Assembly (NCBI RefSeq): GCF_028389875.1 | Contig: NC_084670.1 | Coordinates: 16,587,383 to 16,651,382, forward strand | Reading direction: 5' to 3' | DNA from: Rhea pennata | Lineage: Eukaryota; Chordata; Aves; Rheiformes; Rheidae | Length of the DNA stretch: 64,000 bases | Part shown: positions 49,715-62,300 of the stretch, one piece after another | Numbering within the stretch: position 1 is the stretch's first letter | How the letters are laid out: each line of letters begins with the position of its first letter | Notes under the pieces: model-generated | The model's database searches: none | What the model was told of the DNA's origin: nothing | The model's input: the letters and a program-made list of their open reading frames with translations, nothing else | Program-made: the position numbers and the translations under genes

Positions 49715-49720
49715 TTTAAA
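49715..49720 (-). promoter_or_regulatory. MCOLN2: TATA-like TTTAAA element
   Basis: An isolated CTTTAAAG in a GC-only context about 97 nt upstream of the ATG. If used, the start site would be near 49688 with a 5' UTR of about 70 nt. Confidence 0.35.
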
Positions 49721-49758
49721 GGGGGCGCGGGCGGCCGGGGGAGGGCGCCCGCCTCGGC

Positions 49759-49764
49759 CACGTG
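49759..49764. promoter_or_regulatory. MCOLN2: CACGTG E-box upstream of MCOLN2
   Basis: GGCCACGTGCC context, about 140 nt above the ATG in the CpG island. It could be bound by MITF/TFE, USF or MYC-type factors. Confidence 0.45.
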
Positions 49765-51272
49765 CCGGCGGCCGGCGAGGGGCGGGCGGGCGCGCAGGGC
49801 CGTCGCGGGCGGGCGGGCGAGCTGGCTCCAGACCCGTCCAGCTCCGCCCCTGTGGCGAACAGCTGGCAGTGTTCTTAGCCCCATCATCTGAATTTTTGCT
49901 AGAGCTTTTCCCAGAGAAATGTATTTTACAAGAACCCTACTGAAGTGTGGAGCCAGCCTGTAGGGGGGAAAACGCCAAACCCAAGAACCCCCCTCTTCAC
50001 GAGTCTGAAGAGCAGGTTAAGCTCCCCGCTCTCTGCCAGGCCTGCTTATCTCCTTAAGGCAAAGTCGCCAGTGCTTGGGCTCTCGTATGGCGAAGTGGGG
50101 CTCGCGAGTGGGTGAGGCCGAGCTCTGGCCAGGAGCAGGCGGGACGCGCCTCGGAGAGACCAGCCGCTGCGCTGCGGGGCTGGTCCCTCTGCCGCCGGCA
50201 GGGTTCTGCAGTTCCGCTCGCAGTGCGGACTGGTGCGGTCATTCCAAACTGGGATGCAGACTTGGAAGAGGCGGCTTCGTTACAAGGACCGTGCGCGCTC
50301 CGCCTGCCCGTGAGACGGGGACAGACCGTATTAGCAGCAGGAATAGCAGGGCAGAGCGTGCTGTTGCATAAGAAGGTGGCACGCTCTCAGGAGACGCTCT
50401 GCTTAGTCACAGTCACCTCACTTAAGGGAGAAGAAGGAACAGAAGTCTAGACAAACATCATTTGAAAATTTTCAAAATTATCTGTGAGAGCATTAAGTCA
50501 GGTCATGCATGAAAGTTTTCTTAAGCATTTGGTATCTGCTGCTGCCGCAGACAGGAAGATGTCTCATACAGATCGGATCATTGGTCTGAGGTTTTATGGC
50601 AGCATCTGTTTTTTTCCCCTATCTACCAGAGATAAATTATACCCGTACACATTTTTTATTGGAAAGGTATGACCATATCTGGCTTTGTTTTCTTCCTTTT
50701 TTTTTTTGCGTGCACACTGTTCACCTTCCCTTGAGAGATTGCTTCTATCCAATATGGAAACTAGTACCCAGAAACAAGTGTATAGCCCTCACCTCTCCCT
50801 CAGTCTATTCCTCAGTCTAGCTTTATTCTATTAATAGATCTGAACTTTGCTGCAAACAAGAGGTTCTCACTACCAGGGGGTATGCAAAGCATTGGCACTG
50901 AGATGAGCTTCAGTTATCAGCACCTGTGTTAGGTAAGTTTGGCACCCTGCAAGTTATTTTCATGAGGAGGTAATACATTCACGATTTTTCAAGTAACTGT
51001 TTTGCAGGGCACAGAATCAGAACAAAGGCGCTCTCTCAGCACTCCGCACATTCTTTGGACAGCATTCAAGCTCTGCATTCTTTAGGCTGGCATTTGGATA
51101 GGTAATGAGTTTATCTGATGTTTTATCTGCTTCTTTGCTCTCCTCACTTGCATTTTACAGTTCTATCTGTGTCTGCTTGATTGCATCAGCATAAAGATAC
51201 TCATTCTCCAGGGTGCAGCTTTATATCTGTTACTAGCATTGTCCAAAGTTGACATTAGAGGTCAAGACCTCC

Positions 51273-51275
<3 letters not shown>

Positions 51276-51322
<47 letters not shown>
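51276..51322. repeat. Poly(A) tract, A47
   Basis: 47 consecutive A followed by GAAGAAGA, the longest homopolymer in the window. No poly(A)-tailed retrocopy could be recognised upstream. Confidence 0.9.
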
Positions 51323-51324
<2 letters not shown>

Positions 51325-54300
51325 AGAAGAGTTAATTGTTGTGGTTTTTGATTCTGTGAGTCCTTAACCGGCACACCGTATTGTGACAAGAAACAAGGGT
51401 AAAAAGCCCCACCACAAATCCAACAGGAGCAGACACCACACAGATGTAAACACAGATTTCCTGCTAGAGCTGCACTTTTTCTTCAACACAGCCAGTAGAC
51501 TAGAAAACAGGACAGACTAGCTGCTTCGCACGTGAGCCAAATAACATGGATTGAGATCCTGAACACAAGGGATCAAGCAAGGTCAGCAATCTGGATAGCA
51601 AGCACTTAGATTGCCAACGTTATTACCAAGCAGAAGAGTAAATGCTGGTGTATCTGGTTTTCTTAAAAAACAAAATAGATATCAGATATGTAGTACAAAC
51701 AATGTTTCGTTTTATTTTCAGAACTGGGCAGGTGTAAGCTAACCTTTCAGAGTATGTTTCTTCTTCTCCCCACATCATAGCATCCATAACAAACAATATG
51801 CAGTAGCTACTCTGTAGCTTTATAACAGGTTTGTTGTTCCTCTTCGTACCCCACCATTCTATCCCTTGCTTTACAAAACCATCTCCTAAACTAAGCTAGT
51901 CCTTGCCCTATGGCTTCACATGGGGACCATGCCCGTTATTGTTTCAATATTAGTTGCCTTTCATCAACTCTTTTCCTCCCCCAAAGCACACAGCTGCCAG
52001 TGGTGCTAAATTAAAAGTTGCATAGTATAACAGAACTAACAGAGCATGGTTTTCCACTTAATTTTTGTGTCTCAGTTGACTGACTTTTTAGCTTTATCAT
52101 AATCACAGGTTGTTTCTCAAAGAGTCTAACTGGGATCTCACTGCACAACAAACTTCAGAGTGAAGCTTGCTCTTTAGGCAGCAGAAATCATTCTGCAGCA
52201 GCAGACTTCTACTAGAAATTAAAAGAATTCACACATGATACCTTTTCCTGCTTTGGGGATCACCCATTGTCATTTTTCATGCCTTGTGTTCATACTGCAG
52301 ATTTCTATTAACATGATTTCTCCCTGCTTCTGTAAAACTTTATAAGAATTTTATATTTTAGAGTTCTGAAAAACTGTGTTGAAATTTGTCATCAATTTCA
52401 GAAATTAATAGTGACACTGCATATATTCTGCCCCATTCCTAAATGAAATCAGGTTAATACTTACCTTACGGATGTGTTGGAAAAGAAAAGTACTTTATAG
52501 CTGTTTACAAAATACACCTGCATTTTCAGCAAATTACTCACTGAGGGGAAGAAATCAGGAAAGATTTATTATGGGTAAAAACCTTGAATGAACAGTTGTT
52601 TTCCATAGAAGCTTTATATTTTCTACCAAAATCTTAACTTTCTCCTAGCTTCTTAGGAAGCTTAACCTTGCTAAGAAGAAGTCAAGCTTCTGCAGTTCAG
52701 TGATTCTAAAATGCTTGCCATCCTTGTTAGAATTCCTTGCACAAATTGTTTTATACTATAGTGATTATATATAGTGTGTTGCCAAAGATCCGCAAGGAAT
52801 TTAAAGTGTCAACAGAACAGACAGTCATTTAGTATTTGCTTTTCAAGGCGAGGTAGCTTTGAATCTCTTTGAAAAGATTTAAGTCTGCAATCTCAGGTGA
52901 CTGCTGGAAGACAAGTATCTCAACACAGGAAACTTTTAGGTACTGTTAATAGTTTTGACTATACCTTGCATTTGGTTTGTCTTTACTGAATTTGAACATC
53001 ACATAACATAGGACAAGCATTTTCAGGTTCAATACTTGCTTATTTGATTCAATGACAAACTCTGAAAAGCTTAGACAAGACCTAACTGGGAACAGACCCT
53101 GATCAAGGTCCACACCAACTATTTTGACTACAGGCTATGTGAGTTCGCACACTCAGCACTCTGTTTCATGCCAGAAATTACATATTGCTATGAAAAAGCT
53201 CCTGTATTAACCTGGCAACATATTTACTCTTAAAATGAATACAGACGCACCCAATACTTACTGCAACTGCAAATGTTTATTGTAGCACATTCCTACAATA
53301 TGTAAACATTCAGACAGAGTATGTTTAGTGTCCTCCATGTTTGTGCACAGTATATAGCACTTCATTATACATTTTCACAAATACCTGCATGATTGTTGCT
53401 TACAAGTGCAAGCTATCTAAAACATGCTTCCCTTTGTTTTTCTGTTCTGCTCCTAGAGTGAATAGACTACAGAAAATAAGGCATCCTTTAAATGGTATCA
53501 CAATGAAAAAAGCATATAAACTAAGCTATCAAAATTTAACCTTTTTTTTAATATGATCTAAAGTTTTAGAGAGCAGACCAGATTATTAGCTTGGTTTGAA
53601 ACATCCAGCTTCTAAAGTGTGGAGAGATATGACTCTGAGTCTTATGTCCCACATATTTAACTTAATTTAGTCTCCAGCTTTACCAACCAGTGTACCAGAG
53701 GAAGGTTTTAAATTTAAAAAAATAGATATTTTGAAAGTGCTCTTATCTTTTTCTTTAAAAGCATAAGGTCAGCACACTGCTAAAAAGCTGAAGACTGTAA
53801 TTGATCCTAGCTAGAATTTAAATAAAGGAGAACATCTACATTTCTCCATTCAACTCATCCCTCAAACTTAGTTTTGGGCTGCCATATACCTGGCCTCTCT
53901 GAGAAGAGACTGCCAGTTATGTCAAATGGCAAAACTAACATTGACATAAATATTTATTTTACAGTCTGAGCCTTATTTGAATCAATTCACTGTACTGTCT
54001 CCAGAAGCAAGTTACACTGAATTTCATAATTTTAGTTATTTTTACTACAACTGTGGAAAAACAAAAAGCCTGAAGGCACTCGAGTGTGCTTTAATTCATT
54101 CACTAAATCGTCAGCTGTAGGTGAATAATGCCTGCAGTACTGAGGGCTAGTTTGGTAGTCAAAGCTGCAGTTGTGCAATATTATTTCTATGTATAGCTGA
54201 AACTTATTTACTGCATTTCTAGTCTACTTGTATAATCTAGCCAAGTCTCTGAACACAGCATTGTAATGTCCTTTGTATTCTAGTGCAATTTAACTTAGGA

Positions 54301-56141
54301 AATGAGTAGGAAAAAGCTTTAAAAAAACCCCAAACCTGAACTAGAAGTGAGAGTGCCCAATCAGAAAGACTATGTTTATCACAAGCTCTTCCACAGGCTT
54401 GCACTATTTTTAGAGAAAAGGAAATTTAGGCTTAAGGTATAAGATTTTCCACCAAGACCATGATCCAGTTCTTAAAATGTGTGGTGCTTTAAAATCTCCA
54501 AAATATGTTCACACAATCCATTAAATATCTTCACTAGGACCTGCACAGGAAAGGAGGAGAAAAGTCAGATACACACATCAAAATAATAATTTCATTAAAC
54601 ATGGAGCCTTAAAAATCTTCCTGAACTATTTAATTAAATCATTTGACAAATACTGATAAGAAAAATGCTACAAACCACCAGAAAACATTTTGAATATTTA
54701 CAAGAATTTAAGAGATTTTTGGTATACTATAGGACCATATGACTATTTAAGGAGCACAAGCCATAGAATCCATAATGAAACATCCATACCTTTCCCTCTG
54801 AAATACTTATTTATTCCTACATATCATTTATTTCAAAGTAAAGCCAGAAGGACTGACTACTTAGCTAAAGAAGCAACGTTCAGTATTTATAGGTAACTGC
54901 AAAGCCAGCCTCTAGTTTACCTTCTAGAGAAAGAACTACACTATTTTCAGATAAAAACAGTTTGTAACACTAACATGCATGTTATGAGGAATTCACGTAG
55001 ATCAAAATATTTGCCACCACGATAAAATGATTAACGAGTAGGCAATCAGTTTAGAAAATAAGATTCTGAAATCAGGCATTTAGCTGCCAACAGCCCCCTT
55101 TGAGTCCAGAGCTCTGCTGACTGCCCAATGTTCTTGAAGAACAACTTGCTTGAGAGTAACCAAGTTTTCATTTTTGAATGGTCTTCTAAACTCCTGATCT
55201 GACCCAAGTCAGTGGCAAGAGGATTACATCCCCCTGTCCCACCTTGTATGAGGGTTTGTGTCTGGTGTGTGTAGAAGAGGAAATATTAACATTTCAGTAC
55301 CCTTTACCCAGAAGCAAAATGGCCTGCTCTGCTTCATCCCACACTTCCCTCTCAAAGCAATCAGTCGGAATAATGGCTCTCAATTCTAGACTGTCTCACT
55401 ACAAGTTTTATTTTATCCCTGCTCCAAAATATGCCCCCATTTCCTTCCTCACATAAGTATATGCTATACAACATATAACAATATATCATTCACACCAGAA
55501 AAGCCCAGTATCAATAAGCTGCAAGTTCCTTTGATCTTTTTATCAAGCTGGCAATGTTTTAAGGCTCCCCCACCAAGGGATCCTTCTGCAAGCGAGACAC
55601 AGAGCTGCTGCGAGCCAGGTTAAATATAAACCATGTGTTCTGTAATCAGTATTCCTGAAGAAACAAAACTTCAGATAATTTAAGTATATTAAGCTTTCCA
55701 TAACGGAAGTTAGGCGACGCTCTTCCAAATGCTGTGCTAATATCTTGAATTGAATGCTATCTTAGTATGTTGACAGGTTGCTTTTCTCTCTAAGTTTTAG
55801 AACTGCTGCCATTTGAGTTAAGACAACCTACTGCATAAGATATTATTAAAGATGGGGTAAGACAACACTGAATAAATTCAGTAACCCCTGACAATTGCAA
55901 TTAGCACAGGAAGTGTAAATGCCTGCATGTTCCACATAAAGAGTTCCCAAGTTACTGTATACATTCTCTAACTTTCTGTACTGTTTTGGATATGTTAAGT
56001 AATTCCTAATGTAAGGGTTCCCTTACCTCTACCAAAAGGTTTGTTGGCTGGAGACATTTCAATAAAGTGTTCCATTCTAGAGCACTAGAAATAGTTCATG
56101 TTCGTTGCTTTTTTTTCCCCCCTTTCCCCATCCCTTCCTTG

Positions 56142-56147
56142 TTTATT
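56142..56147 (-). promoter_or_regulatory. MCOLN3: candidate MCOLN3 polyadenylation signal
   Basis: TTTATT on plus, AATAAA on the gene strand, about 70 nt beyond the read-through stop at 56214. The following minus-strand sequence is purine-rich rather than GU-rich, so it may not be the main site. Another AATAAA lies at 55407-55412. Confidence 0.3.
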
Positions 56148-56213
56148 CTTCATAAACATTTGACCATGAACAGTTTGTGGTGTGCTGCTTTGAATATATA
56201 TTAATGTATAATT

Positions 56214-56360
56214 TCAACTCAGGTACCTACCATTACAACAACAAAAAAGAGATACAGAACTCTCCTCTTCTAACCTGTACTTTCCAGAGTTTGGTAAGTC
56301 TTTGCACTGCGATATAAATGTCTGAAGTTCTGTCTCTGGAAAGCCATCTTGCTGGTAGTG
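56214..56360 (-). CDS. MCOLN3: MCOLN3 exon 13, cytosolic tail (end uncertain)
   Basis: A T-rich acceptor TTTTTTAAAG precedes [39 protein letters not shown] and CCC. Reading through gives NGRYLS and a TGA at 56214. Human ends CCCKK. A donor-like G|GTAGGT at 56231/56230 or AG|GTACCT at 56227/56226 could instead splice to another short exon. Confidence 0.85.
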   Translation of the reverse strand, partial: HYQQDGFPETELQTFISQCKDLPNSGKYRLEEESSVSLFCCCNGRYLS

Positions 56361-59300
56361 CTTTAAAAAAAATAGTTAATTGAATTTTTAACAAGGCTAA
56401 ACATACAAATCCTTCCAAGACCACTTTTCAGACACTGGCCAAGGCTGAAATTAGAAGATTCAAACAGCTGAATATGAAATCACTGATTTTTAAGTAGCTA
56501 TTTAGTTTCCATTGGAACAGGAAATCAGATAGGCTTGTAAGAAAACTGAAATGGGGAAAGATTAAACATCTCTCCATGTCACTTCTCTATATACCCTCAG
56601 AAGTAATCATTATGTTTATTCTTTAAATTGGCATACGCAACAAGTCAAAATATTGAGCAAGATGAGTCTCAGTAACATCAATCTTGCCTTTTTACTCCAA
56701 ACAAAAAGTAAGAGTTCATGTTTACCTTGATGGTTTCATATGTATCTGTAATGAGTGCAATGAAGAGACTTAGCACCATATAGATGAACAGACTGATGAA
56801 GGAGTAGAGGTAGATCCTGCTGAATAACCACACCAAGTAACTTTTCTGCTGCATTTTTGCAAAGGTTGCAAACATGTCATCTCCATTTATCAATGAAAAA
56901 AGGCATTCAGAAACCACATTCAGAGAACGGAACTAGAGGAAGGGGAAAAAGACAAGAACGCTGATGGCTACTTTATTTGAATTCAAAGACTGTACATAAC
57001 ATGAATAAGATGCACAGCTGCTGACTGGCTGCCTTGGATCTCAGCCTTTGTATCTCTAGAGTACAACAAAGTGCAGTGCTAACAGGAAAACATTTGGGGA
57101 ATGAACAAAGGTCATCAGCCCCCTAAACACACTCAATTCATTCACCTGTAAACTCTTGCTAGAGTGGATAAGCCAATTTCAGTTTTATAATGGGCAAGGA
57201 TAGAGTCTTGAAAGCTATAGTCTAATACTAGTGTTCTGCAAAATGAAATTTTGTTTCTCAAAATACCACATAAGACTCCCCGCATGTGATTGAGAGTCAC
57301 AGCATCTTCCACTTCTGACTCAGAGCTTTCATAACTAGAGGAAAATCTGACTGAGTCATGAAAGTCTGACTCCTCAAACAGAGCAGCATCATGTTGAAGA
57401 AACACTATTTTTATATTAAGGGAAGCCTTGTCATTGAAACCTAGAAAAGAACAGTAGTAAAGTAAGTAAATTCCATTTACTTGGAATCCATCCTAATATT
57501 CAAATTGTCTTTTTCATGTCAAGCCATATTACCTTCACATGGTAAGGTCCCAGTACAATCCATCCACAGAAACAATAGCCCAGATAGATCATAGCAGCAC
57601 AACAACAGAACCTCATTACATTAGGCAATGCTGCTCGCAGTGTTAAAATAAGAAGCTGCAGAAACCAAAACAAACACTTAGAATTCAACCAGGAATTTTT
57701 TCCAGTTGTCTTATAGCAACAAATAAAATAAATACCAACAGCACGAAGATCCCAGGAGATCCTTACATTATACTTCTGAAAGAAACCTAGGTAGCGAATG
57801 ACTCCAAGCCACACAAGCATAGTGGATGTTCCTAGGAGTATGCTACAGACATCATAACTTGTCAGACTCTAAAAAAAAAAAAGAATAAATAAAATCAAGT
57901 ATTAAAACAACTGACAGGTTCTAAACTACAACTCTAATTACTACATAGATCTGCTAAGAAATTTTGTTTTCCTTGGAAATTTCTCCCGTTAAAAACTATT
58001 TGGGGCAATATATAATAGAGACCAAAAGTCCCACCAAAGAGCACAGGAACTTGCAAGTGTAATTCAGTTCACATGCCTTATGTATAGACATTATGCATAC
58101 ATACGCATTACATATGCACCACAGCTGCAGACACACTGCTCTATACTTGACTCACTAAATTCTGCAGAGTAGCACTGCAAACATTTTTATGTTGCTTCCA
58201 GAATCCAGCAACTGCATCAATAGATTCCCAATACCAGCTTGGGAATTTCTCTACCACATTCCAATGTATGTGCTTTTAGAACTGAAGAGTAAAAAAAGTT
58301 CTTCCAGTATGTAAGGAAAGCATAGAAAAGAAAAGAAAAGCATAGAAAAGCAAAGAAAAGAAAAAAGAAAAGAAAAAAGAAAAAAAAGAAAAGAAGAAAA
58401 AGGTTCAGATAAATATTAAGGAAGATTGTTTTATGTAGAAAGGAACAAGCAGCTGTAGAATGTTATCAGGGAGAATAATTAGTTTCTAATTAGTTGTAAG
58501 CAGAATATTTTATTGACATGTCACTGTTTTTCCACCTACACACACTGGCCTACTTTCATCCAAGTTAGCACATACACTGTTGCTTGAATTGCAGCTCTAC
58601 TTTGTAATGCAATGGTTCCAAAATAGGATGTTCTACTTAGATTAGGACAGCTTACTTGAATAAAGTCTTCACTATCTTCTGTTTTTATTCATCTAAGGGC
58701 TGGCTAATCTTGTATATTAGAAAAAAATCACTTGCAGCTTGATAAAAAAACAAATTTAGGCCACTTTAATATGAACATTTACAGTTATTCAGCTGTTAAC
58801 TTTCATGTGGTGACACGGAATAATATCTTACTATATGATCCACAAGGCTTGCAAAATGAATGAAATGTACCTGTAGAGAAGAGTTTTAGTAAAATACTAT
58901 TTTAGGAAAAACACATATCTAAACATATATATTTAGATATGTAAGATACAGGAATCCAAAATGCAAGATCTTACTCCAGTCTTGTTCTCATCTTCACATT
59001 ATCCCAAAACAGGATGGAGTTACCTCTTATCTAAGCTAACTTCCTCTTAGCTTCTTTTTATTTCTCAGAATTGAGTTTATAGCTCCTAAGATAAGATAAG
59101 GCAATTTGTGCAGGGCATCTGTGACAGTCAAGCTGTCACCAGATGGATTTCAGAATTATCCTTTCATCATTATAGTCCAAAGTCTATTGTGTTGCAATGT
59201 CACACTTCAAAGTCTGCTATAGTTTTGGTGAAGAACGACATTATCTGAATGTTAGAATGCCTGAGGATAGCAAATTGTAATTTTTTTTTGTTCACTAATT

Positions 59301-62300
59301 CTAGCTGTATGTAGTATGCTAATGAAGATTTTTTTTCTACAAGTTTATATTAGAAATTGACAGCCTACAACCAGACTGTGGCTGATTTTTATGTACATGC
59401 TGGAAACCAGAGCTGGGAAAGCAGCAAAGTGACATTTAAGGAGTGATTCTCTATGCCAGAGAACACATTAAACGTGTTAAATGTGAAACAGAAAGTTAAA
59501 GGCTAACTGAAAAATCACAACAAATTAGCAAGGATAAGTGGTCCTAAATGGGGAAAGGAGAAGAAGTCAACAGTCTTGAACTTTCAGAGATAAAGTTAAT
59601 TTTATTTCTTGAAGTCACAGAAAAGAGCAAAGAGGAACAGAATTATAACATTTAGTGATATTTGGAGTTTTTAAATCTCAAAACTGGAAACAAAACACCT
59701 GAATTATAGTTCGAGAAGAGAGGAGTTTTAAAATTTCATACCAGTCAGAATCAAGTTGCGCCAGCCTGGAGTCCTCTGAAGAATTTAAACCTAGCTGGGA
59801 CCAACATAACCAGTTTTGCTTCTGCCTAAAAATGTAAATATCTTACCTTGGCTTGTATCTCCATCTTTAAAGTTGATCCAACAATAGTTAAGACATCACT
59901 AACTATAATCAGGATGTACCATCCGTTGACAAATTCCATTTGATCACTGAAAGATACTTCTTTCTTATAATAATGTAAGAAAAAACTTACAAATTCCTAG
60001 GGGGAAGAAGGCAAGAAAGAAGTTAATCAGACTAACAAAAGACACACAGACATTCCACAGAAAGAGTTATACCCACCCTTTGGAGCCGAATTCCTTTAAC
60101 CACTGATCGTGTGCAAAGGATCAATGAGGCCAGACAAGTCAGGATAACAAAAGCATCAAAGATCATCAAGTAATGAGTATTCTTCTGTACTAAAAGAACA
60201 AAAATGAAGATGTTTAAAATGAGATGCATTTAATCTTGTGGAACAGCTTGAATATTCAAGTAAGAATCAATTTTTGCTGTTTATTATGTTTATACAACTG
60301 AATTAAGAAAAATCTTGGTACTTCTCCCTTGTAAGCTTGTCTAATATTTTCATGAGACACAAACATACCTGCATTAGATATACCCCTTCAAATAATTTAG
60401 GAGGGGTGATACTACATCAAAAATATCACACGTCAGAAGGTGAGCGCTTCTTAAAACCCTGCAGAATTAGAGGTGGAGTTCTCCAACTTACAAGTGCTGG
60501 ACTGGCCTTTGGAACCACAGATCTTGTCTAAAAAAAATCCCAGGTATTTTACAGTATGTATCTTCTCTTCCAGGCCAGTATTTGACTAACAGATGAATTT
60601 TCTCTGCCAGAGCAATGCAGATAATTTGCATAGCTGTTCAGATAGCCAAGACCAGCTGGACATGCATTCCCCATCACTTATGTTACTAGAAGTCACATTC
60701 TTGATCAATTAAGGTCAAATTTTGCACCAAAACTACCGCTGGACATCTTGCTTTTTGTTATACTTATCATACAGCTGAAACTAGATGGAGACACGATAAG
60801 AAGGACTAGATTTTTAATACTAAAAGAGGTATTATGTTTGAAAAAAAATTGTAACAAATTAACACTAAAATTGCAAGAACAGGCAGCAATTCTCCAAAAC
60901 AGGATGCTGAACTTCTACTTGACTTCACAAAGATACCTACCTTCACAAAATTCTACCCAAGAAGAGCCTACCTACTACTTGCTTATACAAATGCGACTAA
61001 CACATGTACTGTTGGCATTTAAGTTGATTTTGCACTTTAATACAAAATAAACACAATTTATTGGTATCCATTTGCAAATCATTGCCTGTCTATTTTTCCT
61101 TCGGTTTAAAATACAGTACAGGGTATTCCAGATGATTTTGAAACTCTTAATAGAGCTGGATGCTAGGCAATCTACATAGATAACCAGTGTGAATCAGAAG
61201 CCTGGTATCAAAACCATATCATACTGCTGCACAAGCAATCTATTAGATAGCATGTCATCTGGTGTGCATTCATAACACGGCAGCTAGCAATGCTAGTTGA
61301 TTAAGGCTGTTAGTGGAGTATGTAGTTGCGTAAGTGGTGTGTTTTGTCTTCTCTAATGCATTTCATTAAGTTCCCAAAATTAATTGCAATCTGGATCATT
61401 ACAAAGAAGTCTCCTTTTTGCTACGAGCTCTTTATGGGGGAATTTCCTCATGTTGACATAGCAAAGATGCAAGCAGCAAAATAGAAAAACAGATCTTATT
61501 CATCTTACTGCTTATTTCAGCAAAAAAGTGAGAAACAATAAATGGAATTTAGACTCTTGGAAAACTTCTTCCAAACAGATTAGCTTTGCCAATATAAAAG
61601 ATTTCATACGAGCTTTGACCAGATCCAACAGCTGCTAACAAAGGGTGCTCTTGCTACTAACTGATTTAAGATACCTAACTATACTTTGCATCTCAGTTAC
61701 ACTCAACTACATGCCCCAAAACATTTAAGGAGCAATTAGATGTGTTTCTAGCCACTTCAGTCCAGCAGTACTTAACAAGAGTGCTTTCTTATTTTCCCTT
61801 GTGTTAAGTCCTGCAATAAGAGTGAATTAGTTTCAACTTTCCACCATTACCATATGACCTGCTGCTTAGCACCGTAACAATAGTTCACAGCCCTACCTTA
61901 ACCAATGAAGAACATAAAGTTAATAGCTAAAATTAGAAGGATAAACAGTCATTTGTGGAAAAAATTATGGTTGAAAGTATCAATGGTACAAGGTTTGAGA
62001 ACTGCTAATGAGAGTAATGGTATGGCTAGGTTGCCAAGATTTCAAATCAAAAATTTAAAAGCAAAACAATTCTTTAGAAAATGGGATTTAGAATGTATCT
62101 ATTAGATGATATATATCAATAGTACCTCATTTTTCAATAAAGAAAAGGTTAACAAACATTGTGCTAGTGTGACAAATGAAAATTTGAACACATTTATATC
62201 ACTTACTTGATCCAGAAACATGCCAGTCTTTACATTCCCTGATAGCTATGTCGTTGTCTAGACTTATTTTAATTCTTCCACTGTGTGCTTTATTATCAAA

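Larger units (their letters stand above)
49850..56213. other. MCOLN2-MCOLN3 intergenic region
   Basis: About 6.4 kb between the MCOLN2 promoter and the MCOLN3 stop. GC is raised until 50.34 kb, then AT-rich. It contains an A47 run (51276-51322) and a CACGTG at about 51528. MCOLN3 3' UTR should occupy the right-hand part. No exon is recognised; short ORFs look random. Confidence 0.7.

Noticed and set aside
51200-51322. A47 run as evidence of a processed retrocopy
   Set aside because: No coding or repeat-family similarity could be recognised in the preceding sequence and no target-site duplication is apparent.
51340-51365. GATTCTGTGAGTCC resembling a CR1 3' tail
   Set aside because: No CR1 body is found next to it, so the short match is not enough.
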